Positions 1-5,188 of a stretch of 6,899 nucleotides of DNA are shown piece after piece. The notes below the pieces were generated by a model. The model was not told the DNA's origin, made no database searches, and worked only from the letters and a program-made list of their open reading frames with translations. This DNA is from Methylacidiphilaceae bacterium UBA1321. Lineage in GTDB: Bacteria; Verrucomicrobiota; Verrucomicrobiia; Methylacidiphilales; UBA1321. The position numbers and the translations under genes were made by a program. Each line of letters begins with the position of its first letter. Position 1 is the stretch's first letter. The DNA lies in NCBI GenBank assembly GCA_002306945.1, contig DBTH01000166.1, positions 17,148 through 24,046 of the forward strand. Direction: 5' to 3'.

Positions 1-887
1 GCCGCTCCCGCGCCGACCTCAAGGATCCGCGCCGTCCAATCGGTTCCTTCATTTTCCTCGGCCCGACGGGCGTGGGCAAAACCCACCTCGCCAAGACCCT
101 GGCCGAATTCATGTTCGGCTCCCCGGATGCCCTCATCCAGATCGACATGAGCGAATACATGGAGAAGTTCAACGTCTCCCGCCTGGTCGGAGCGCCTCCC
201 GGATACGTCGGTTACGAGGAAGGCGGCCAGCTGACCGAAAAGGTTCGCCGCCGTCCGTACAGCGTTGTCCTCTTTGACGAAATCGAAAAGGCCCACCCCG
301 ATGTCTGGAACATCCTCCTTCAGATCCTCGAAGACGGCATGGTCACCGACAGCCTCAGCCGCAAGATCGATTTCCGCAATACGATCATCATCATGACATC
401 AAACGTGGGAGCCGACCTCGCGCGCAAGCACAACGCCATGGGCTTCGGAACCAAGGCCGGTGAATCCGACTACGACGACATGAAGTACAAGATGCTCGAA
501 GAGACCAAGAAAGTCTTCAAGCCCGAGTTCCTCAACCGTCTCGACGACATCATCGTCTTCCACGCCCTTACCAAGCAGGATCTCACCAAAATCGTCGACA
601 TCGAAGTCGCCAAGGTGGCAGGTCGTCTGGCTGCACGCGAAATCACGTTACGCCTCTCGCCCGAAGCCAGTGAATTCCTCATCGAGAAGGGTTACGATCC
701 CGCCTACGGCGCACGTCCGTTGCGCCGCGCGGTGGAACGTTACCTCGAAGATCCGCTTGCCGAGGAATTGCTCAGAGGCGCCTTCAAGGGCATGCAACTG
801 GTCGTGGTCGGCGTCAAGGATGGAGCACTTACCTTCACCCCAAGCGCCAGCGCCAACGCCGAACCGCCCTCGACGGTTTCGAACTGA
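1..887 (+). CDS. clpC: ClpC-type AAA+ unfoldase, C-terminal part (5' end outside window)
   Basis: ATP-driven unfoldase that threads proteins into the ClpP peptidase; cytoplasmic hexamer. The reading frame is open from base 3, giving about 294 residues of a protein usually over 800. Only the second AAA+ module (D2) and the tail are present. Visible in order: Walker A GPTGVGKT (60-83), pore loop GYVG (201-212), Walker B with Asp-Glu (264-281), sensor 1 Asn (402-404), a Met-Gly-Phe tripeptide (438-446), Arg finger in LNR (531-539) and sensor 2 GAR (708-716). The MGF tripeptide sits where ClpA/ClpC/ClpX carry their ClpP-docking loop, which ClpB lacks; with the overall wording (RIDMSEYMEK-like block, KVFKPEFLNR) this favours ClpC over ClpB. 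The GTG at 72 lies inside Walker A and is not the real start. The residue after GKT is His where Glu is common. A Ser/Ala/Pro-rich tail follows the D2 small domain. The gene is convergent with the next one; a hairpin with a T-rich tail lies 67 bp after the stop. Confidence 0.95.
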   Translation, partial: RSRADLKDPRRPIGSFIFLGPTGVGKTHLAKTLAEFMFGSPDALIQIDMSEYMEKFNVSRLVGAPPGYVGYEEGGQLTEKVRRRPYSVVLFDEIEKAHPDVWNILLQILEDGMVTDSLSRKIDFRNTIIIMTSNVGADLARKHNAMGFGTKAGESDYDDMKYKMLEETKKVFKPEFLNRLDDIIVFHALTKQDLTKIVDIEVAKVAGRLAAREITLRLSPEASEFLIEKGYDPAYGARPLRRAVERYLEDPLAEELLRGAFKGMQLVVVGVKDGALTFTPSASANAEPPSTVSN

Positions 888-918
888 TCGCCCGCCCAAA
901 GACAATAGATTCGTTCAC

Positions 919-946
919 CCCTACCCTGGCCAATCCCAGAGTAGGG
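919..946 (-). other. Inverted repeat in the convergent junction (possible operon-end hairpin)
   Basis: Arms 919-929 and 936-946 form an 11-bp stem with a 6-nt loop (930-935). The one imperfect position is 925/940. In a plus-strand RNA it is a C-A mismatch; in a minus-strand RNA it is a G-U wobble, so the stem is fully paired only in the transcript coming from the hydrolase side, whose stop codon is 33 bp upstream. No U-tract follows on either strand, so it could be a 3'-end stabiliser or a factor-assisted terminator rather than a classic intrinsic terminator. That function is inference; the pairing is directly visible. Confidence 0.4.
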
Positions 947-954
947 CGACGATG

Positions 955-980
955 GCAACGTGACGTTGCTTTAGTCTTTT
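955..980 (+). terminator. Probable intrinsic terminator of clpC
   Basis: A perfect 6-bp stem (GCAACG at 955-960, CGTTGC at 964-969) closes a 3-nt loop and is followed on the plus strand by TTTAGTCTTTT (970-980). It lies 67 bp beyond the clpC stop. The stem is short and the T-tract interrupted, so efficiency may be modest. The end of the T-tract overlaps the stop codon of the convergent hydrolase gene (979-981). On the minus strand no T-tract follows, so the signal is directional. Confidence 0.5.
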
Positions 981-1887
981 AAAGCAGATATTTTCTCAGA
1001 AAATCCCCCACTCGTTTTCTGTACTCCTGCGGCGCGTAGTAGAAGAAGTCTCCGTGCCATGCGCCTTCAACAATCCAGAAGTCTTTTTCCACCGGGGCCG
1101 CTTCATAAAGCGCCTTGACCGCATCCGAAGGAGCCAGTCTATCCGCACCACCGCAAACAAAAAACGTCGGTACGCGAAGTTTTGGAATTTCCCGAATCAC
1201 CGAGACATCGTCAACCTTCAGTGACAGCTTGCGCTCGGCCAACGGAACAACCAACGCCCCCAAGCAGTTGCTCGGCAATCCCGTCAACATCCGAAAATGA
1301 GCATCGACCGATTCCTTCAAGGTTCGGTACGGACTCTCCGCAACGACCACCTTCACCTCGGGAGGCAATTGCGCCGAAGCCAGCAGAATAGTCGCCGCGC
1401 CTTGTGAAAAACCGATGCAGCCGATTTGCGAAAAGCCGCATCCTTTCAGCCAATCCAGCGCCCCGAGCAAATCTGCCTGCTCATGCCAGCCGAATGAACG
1501 CAACACCCGTTCGCTCTCGCCGCAACCGCGCGCGTCATAAGACAGTACATTAAACCCTTCCCCTGCCAGCCACAGCGCCCTACCGAGTAATTGTGTCCGA
1601 TTCGCATCTACTCCGTGCAAGAGGATAACGACGGTTGGCGATTGGGAATTCCCCAAAAACCAGCCTTTCAAATTCACTCCGTCCCGCGCCTGAAATTCCA
1701 CATTCTGCGGTCGCATTCCATCCGATTCCCTCCATCTCACCCGAGACGGAACCGGATCAACAAAGCGCTCCGCTGCGAGCCACGAAAATACGACAAACAA
1801 GACGACGAAAATCCACACTATAACCCACGCCATTCGCCACCATCTGAATCGCGGGAGTTGATCCCTGCTTTCAACGTCAGATTTCAC
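979..1887 (-). CDS. Membrane-anchored alpha/beta hydrolase
   Basis: Serine hydrolase of the alpha/beta fold; substrate unknown. The 302 residues start with a basic segment (Arg13, Arg15, Arg18), then one hydrophobic segment at about 19-37, predicting N-in/C-out topology with the catalytic domain outside the cytoplasm. The triad is complete: nucleophile Ser161 in the elbow GFSQG, Asp249 in GGADR and His278 in GAWHGD. His91-Gly92 before the first helix marks the oxyanion region, and SYDARGCGES (116-125) is the usual strand-4 block. Overall wording resembles the esterase/peptidase S9-like 'hydrolase_4' type; ester, thioester or peptide substrates are all possible. The start is GTG at 1887, the first start codon after an in-frame stop upstream; GAGAG a few bases upstream may serve as a weak ribosome site. 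Met20 would leave almost no residues before the membrane segment. Ten base pairs separate it from the DUF4159 stop, so it is probably co-transcribed as the last gene of the operon. Confidence 0.86.
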   Translation of the reverse strand: MKSDVESRDQLPRFRWWRMAWVIVWIFVVLFVVFSWLAAERFVDPVPSRVRWRESDGMRPQNVEFQARDGVNLKGWFLGNSQSPTVVILLHGVDANRTQLLGRALWLAGEGFNVLSYDARGCGESERVLRSFGWHEQADLLGALDWLKGCGFSQIGCIGFSQGAATILLASAQLPPEVKVVVAESPYRTLKESVDAHFRMLTGLPSNCLGALVVPLAERKLSLKVDDVSVIREIPKLRVPTFFVCGGADRLAPSDAVKALYEAAPVEKDFWIVEGAWHGDFFYYAPQEYRKRVGDFLRKYLL

Positions 1888-1897
1888 AGTACAACTC

Positions 1898-2794
1898 TCA
1901 CGCGTTCTGCGTCATCGCGTAGATGTAGAGATTCGTTCCCATTTGCAGGGCAAGTTCTCCGGCGCGGGGATCTTTATTGGTGAACCATGCCGGATGCGTC
2001 CAGCCGCAATGATTGTCGTGCGGACTGAGAAACGCGACCAGTCGGCCATTGAGCGTCACGCCATGACCGCCATGCGGTTGTCCCTGGCACATCGGCAGAC
2101 CGTTCGGCAAATGGTAAAAGCAATGATAGACGGGGTGATCGTTCGGAAGTTTTTCGATTTTGGCCTCGGGAAAAACTTTCGGCATTGTCTCCATGATTCC
2201 CTGAAAAAACAGGTCAGGATCCGGCCCACCTCCCCGATGATGATGCGACTTCCCGCGCACGCAATCCTCCGCAAAGAGAAATCCGCCGCGCAGGATATAT
2301 TCCCGTAGATTCGCAATCTGCTGCGCGCTCAGATCCGGCGGCATCTCGGCGTGCATGAAGAGAAACGGATAGCGCGTCATCTCCTCGATCTTGTCGATAT
2401 TGGCCACGTTCCAGTCGACCGACGAAATGCTTATCGAGGTCGTGTCGTTAAGATGCTTGAGGAAATTCAGATCACCGTGCGCGTGCGCATTCCAGTCGTC
2501 CCAATCCCCGTCGATGCAGGGGAATTTGAGTCGTCCCCAGCTCGCCTGCGAATTCGACGAAAGCATCGTCTGCGAGGGCTGCGCTATGGTCTGCCGTGTT
2601 TGGTTGACACGAATAGCTTGCGAGCCCCGCATCGGAGCAAGCTGTTGGTTCCGGAATTGGTCAGATTGATTGGGAACATCAAATTGCCCATTCGGATTCA
2701 ACGTCTGCCCCAGAACAGGAAGGGGTCGTCCGAGAAACGACGCCGCACCGGCGGCCATGAGCCGCAAAAAGGTCTTTCGGTCCAGTTCGCTCAT
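1898..2794 (-). CDS. Exported DUF4159-domain protein, His-rich
   Basis: 298 residues. DUF4159 has no established function; it is related to class I glutamine amidotransferase-like folds and often sits beside VWA/BatA-type genes. Residues 1-30 form an export signal: Asp-Arg-Lys-Thr-Phe-Leu, then an Ala/Gly-rich hydrophobic stretch (12-22) and a likely cleavage site near VLGQ (27-30). It resembles a Tat signal of the 'RRxFLR' type, but the twin arginine is Arg-Lys. Residues 31-87 are Gln/Asn-rich and probably a disordered linker. The DUF4159 domain runs from about 88 to 295: FPCIDGDWDDW (91-101), the FLFMHAE strand (144-150), the GGFLFAEDC block (170-178) and the DHPVYHCFYHLPNG block (219-232). 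There are 15 His, several clustered (184-186, 220/224/228, 241/244, 259/262/267), and 5 Cys, which could mean a metal site (inference). ATG is preceded by AAAGGGG. A possible 50-residue ORF overlaps this start by ATGA. Confidence 0.88.
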   Translation of the reverse strand: MSELDRKTFLRLMAAGAASFLGRPLPVLGQTLNPNGQFDVPNQSDQFRNQQLAPMRGSQAIRVNQTRQTIAQPSQTMLSSNSQASWGRLKFPCIDGDWDDWNAHAHGDLNFLKHLNDTTSISISSVDWNVANIDKIEEMTRYPFLFMHAEMPPDLSAQQIANLREYILRGGFLFAEDCVRGKSHHHRGGGPDPDLFFQGIMETMPKVFPEAKIEKLPNDHPVYHCFYHLPNGLPMCQGQPHGGHGVTLNGRLVAFLSPHDNHCGWTHPAWFTNKDPRAGELALQMGTNLYIYAMTQNA

Positions 2795-2943
2795 AAGTTC
2801 CCCTTTACTTGATCTAGCAACTTCTTATCCTCTGCCAAGCTTCGATTTTTCAACGTCTCGACTGCAATCAAAGCAGTTTCCAGCGCCGCCGCAGCAGCAA
2901 CTCCGCCACGTACAATCCGAGAGCTGCGATGAGCAGCGGCCAT
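2791..2943 (-). CDS. Possible small ORF (50 aa) between the VWA and DUF4159 genes
   Basis: A reading frame of 50 codons opens with ATG at 2943, inside the last 24 codons of the VWA gene but in another frame, crosses the whole 73-bp gap, and closes with TGA at 2793-2791, overlapping the DUF4159 start as ATGA. The product begins MAAAHRSSR, has an Ala-rich run (16-20), then an amphipathic, charged helical half containing AVETLKNRSL and KLLDQVKGNL. No family is recognised. In favour: it fills the largest gap of the operon without a stop and has the overlap typical of translational coupling. Against: the ribosome site is weak (TTGGA just upstream), the first half is constrained by the VWA gene, and a 50-codon open frame can arise by chance. 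Shorter versions from TTG codons are possible. Confidence 0.25.
   Translation of the reverse strand: MAAAHRSSRIVRGGVAAAAALETALIAVETLKNRSLAEDKKLLDQVKGNL
2800..2806 (-). promoter_or_regulatory. Ribosome binding site of the DUF4159 gene
   Basis: On the minus strand AAAGGGG lies 5 nt before the ATG at 2794, a strong purine-rich Shine-Dalgarno-like site that supports this start. The VWA gene upstream shows no comparable site. It falls within the last codons of the possible small ORF at 2791-2943. Confidence 0.65.
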
Positions 2944-5153
2944 TTATTCCAAAGAGCGGTCTGTCGTTCGGCCAAAACGATGGGTTGGTCGAGTCCAGCC
3001 GCCGCCTTCCACGGAGCCGCGCCGTTGGCGGCCATCAATTGACCTCCTGTGGCCTCGGCCAGCTTTTTCATCCCGATCACGTCGGGCGTTTCCATGGAGA
3101 GTTCGCGCGAAACGGTCTTGGTATCGACCCGCAGATGCATTTCCGCACGCAAGCCGGACGTTTCCTCGGCCACCACTTTCCACTCACCAGGTTCGTCCGG
3201 TTCCATGTTGAGCAACCAGCGGCCCGCCGTCCCGGTTGGCGCGATTCCCAGTGGCACTTTCTTTCCCGACGGACTCAACGCCGTCACGGTGACGCGGCTG
3301 CCCTGCGGCACGCCGCCAATCTGGAAGGCCAGCTTTTGGTGCAAACCGACCGGGTTGACCACTTTCTCGAAGAAGAGTCCGCGTCCCGGCTGCTTCGACA
3401 ACCACTGGAGCAGTTGCTGCCAGAAGACCTCGGACTTCTTCGAATCGCTCGGCAACGACAATTTCCAGCGCCAGAGCGAATCGGACGCCAGCACCGCGCT
3501 GCGCCCTTCGCCAAAAGTTTGAACCGCAAAAAGCACCTGTCCCGATTTCGGTTCCTGCGCCAACACCTCAGCGCCGGGCTTGGCGCGCGCAATGACGGAA
3601 AACCTGGAGAATTGCGGCACGATCGGATCACCACCCATCGGATCTTTGAAGATCGGCAGACTCTTCGCCCCATCGGTCAACTGGAAGGCCGAGAGCGGTG
3701 TCCGGTCGGTCGCTTCGTCGGATTGCGTCGCGAACTGTTTTTCCATGCCACCATTTCCCCCACCCCGCACTTGCAACATCATATCCCGAAACCGCGTCGC
3801 CGATGTGCTGGTGGGAGCCTCGTTCCAGGTACGACTGAACACCACGGGCAACATCCCTTCCAGTTTACTACCGTAGAACGCCTGACAGGCTTCGGTGCCA
3901 GGGCAGACAAAGAGGATGCCGCCACCGCAGCGCACGTAATCAACGAGCGCGTTCTGCTGTGCATCGGTCAGATTTTCCGGCGTGATATTGGAAAGCACAA
4001 TCAGATTGTACGCATCCAACTCCGCGCGGGTGGAAGGGAGATCGTCCGGTGGATTGACTCCGGGCGAACCCGTTGTCATGCGCTTTCCGGGAGCGGGATT
4101 AAAAATCGCCGCCAGCCGGAAACTCGGATCGCGCCGCAATGTCCCCGCCAGAAAACGAAATCCCCAGTCGAGTCCGCCCTGATAATAAAGCACCGGCACC
4201 GGGCCGCGCTCCTTCACCTGCACCGAGACGCCGACGCTACGCTGTTCCGTCCCCTCGCCAAGCCGCATCTCCAGCGGCATGATCCCCTCCGCGTCGGCGG
4301 TCAAATCGACATTCCACGGGATCACGTTGCGACCGGTCTGAAAATGAATCGTCGCTTGCGACAACGCCTTGTCGCCCATCCAGAGCGAAACCGGCACATC
4401 GCGTTCCTCGCGGCTGTAGGCTTCCACGAGCGAACGCCAGACGAATTTCGTCTTCGGCCGCACCAGCGGCGGCACCGAGGTCTCGCGGATATTGAGCGGT
4501 GTGGTGGGGAAAACCCGATTTTGTCCGGGCAGAAAATGAATCGCCGTCTGCCGCGCCAACGCCTGCTTGACGACTGCCGACGAATCCTGATTCGTCGTAT
4601 CAAGGCCGTCGGTCAACACCACCACGTCTGTGTAATGCTCCACCCGGCCGAGCAACGCGTTGAGCGACTCGTAGAGATGCGTCTCATGCCCCGCCTGCGT
4701 CTGCGACAAGGCCGGTTCCATGCCGCCCGCCGGGGTGAGCGTTTCTCCGAATGAAAAATAACCGACCCGCTCGAAGGACGATTTCAGATCGCCCTCAAAA
4801 CCGTTCCATGCCTTCGCCGCCGCATCCAGCCGCGTCACCTTGCGATTGTCCGGCTGGAGCATGCTGTCGGAACGATCCACCAGCACCGCCAGCGTATGCC
4901 CTTTTGACGGAGCGAGCAGTTCGCGCTCGACGCGGCTCGGATTGGCCAGGAACAAAACCAGCAGTGCGAGAAAACCGGTGCGCATCACGCTCAGAACCAC
5001 GCGTCGTAGGGGAGACAGCTTTTGCAATGTCAGCCGATAGCTCCACACAAACACCACGACGATCAAAAAAGCCAGTACGGCCAATAACGCCCACGCCAGC
5101 GGCGACGGTGTCAGTCCTCCCAACTTCCAAACAAATTGCGACGTCTCAGTCAT
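2868..5153 (-). CDS. BatA-like VWA membrane protein with GATase-like domain
   Basis: 761 residues. Two N-terminal membrane segments (about 17-38 and 52-70) flank a basic loop (SYRLTLQKLSPLRR), and a third (about 738-754) precedes a basic tail (LLRRRWKLL). Positive-inside topology puts residues 75-735 outside the cytoplasm. The VWA domain spans about 84-215, with a complete MIDAS: DRSDS (Asp93, Ser95, Ser97), a Thr in ETHLYESL (158) and the LTDG aspartate (182). This predicts Mg/Mn-dependent binding of a protein partner. Residues about 218-315 look like a beta-rich domain. From about 318 (VPVLYYQGGLDW) to 560 is a GATase-like flavodoxin fold, including YNLIVLSNI (382-390) and a CGGGILFVCPGTEA block (409-422); no classical GATase nucleophile motif is evident, so it is probably non-catalytic. 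Residues about 595-680 look like another beta-sandwich (SGLRAEMHLRV). The ATG at 5153 follows the upstream stop by 35 bp without a clear ribosome site. VWA proteins of this type often neighbour MoxR ATPase and DUF58 genes, which may lie upstream of the window. Confidence 0.9.
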   Translation of the reverse strand: MTETSQFVWKLGGLTPSPLAWALLAVLAFLIVVVFVWSYRLTLQKLSPLRRVVLSVMRTGFLALLVLFLANPSRVERELLAPSKGHTLAVLVDRSDSMLQPDNRKVTRLDAAAKAWNGFEGDLKSSFERVGYFSFGETLTPAGGMEPALSQTQAGHETHLYESLNALLGRVEHYTDVVVLTDGLDTTNQDSSAVVKQALARQTAIHFLPGQNRVFPTTPLNIRETSVPPLVRPKTKFVWRSLVEAYSREERDVPVSLWMGDKALSQATIHFQTGRNVIPWNVDLTADAEGIMPLEMRLGEGTEQRSVGVSVQVKERGPVPVLYYQGGLDWGFRFLAGTLRRDPSFRLAAIFNPAPGKRMTTGSPGVNPPDDLPSTRAELDAYNLIVLSNITPENLTDAQQNALVDYVRCGGGILFVCPGTEACQAFYGSKLEGMLPVVFSRTWNEAPTSTSATRFRDMMLQVRGGGNGGMEKQFATQSDEATDRTPLSAFQLTDGAKSLPIFKDPMGGDPIVPQFSRFSVIARAKPGAEVLAQEPKSGQVLFAVQTFGEGRSAVLASDSLWRWKLSLPSDSKKSEVFWQQLLQWLSKQPGRGLFFEKVVNPVGLHQKLAFQIGGVPQGSRVTVTALSPSGKKVPLGIAPTGTAGRWLLNMEPDEPGEWKVVAEETSGLRAEMHLRVDTKTVSRELSMETPDVIGMKKLAEATGGQLMAANGAAPWKAAAGLDQPIVLAERQTALWNKWPLLIAALGLYVAELLLRRRWKLL

Positions 5154-5188
5154 GAATTTCTACAACGTATTAAACCTACAAACCGGAT

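Noticed and set aside
72..74. GTG as the start of the Clp protein
   Set aside because: It falls inside the Walker A motif, and conserved ClpC sequence continues upstream in frame to the left edge, so the gene is truncated by the window.
2670..4754. 694-codon open frame on the plus strand, opposite the VWA gene
   Set aside because: Its product is dominated by Arg/His/Gln/Pro with no domain, TM pattern or motif. The opposite strand encodes a recognisable VWA protein with intact motifs. Long antisense frames of this kind are a by-product of GC-rich codon use.
5154..5188. Internal promoter before the VWA gene
   Set aside because: The 35-bp gap is AT-richer than its surroundings but shows no convincing -35/-10 pair; read-through transcription is simpler.
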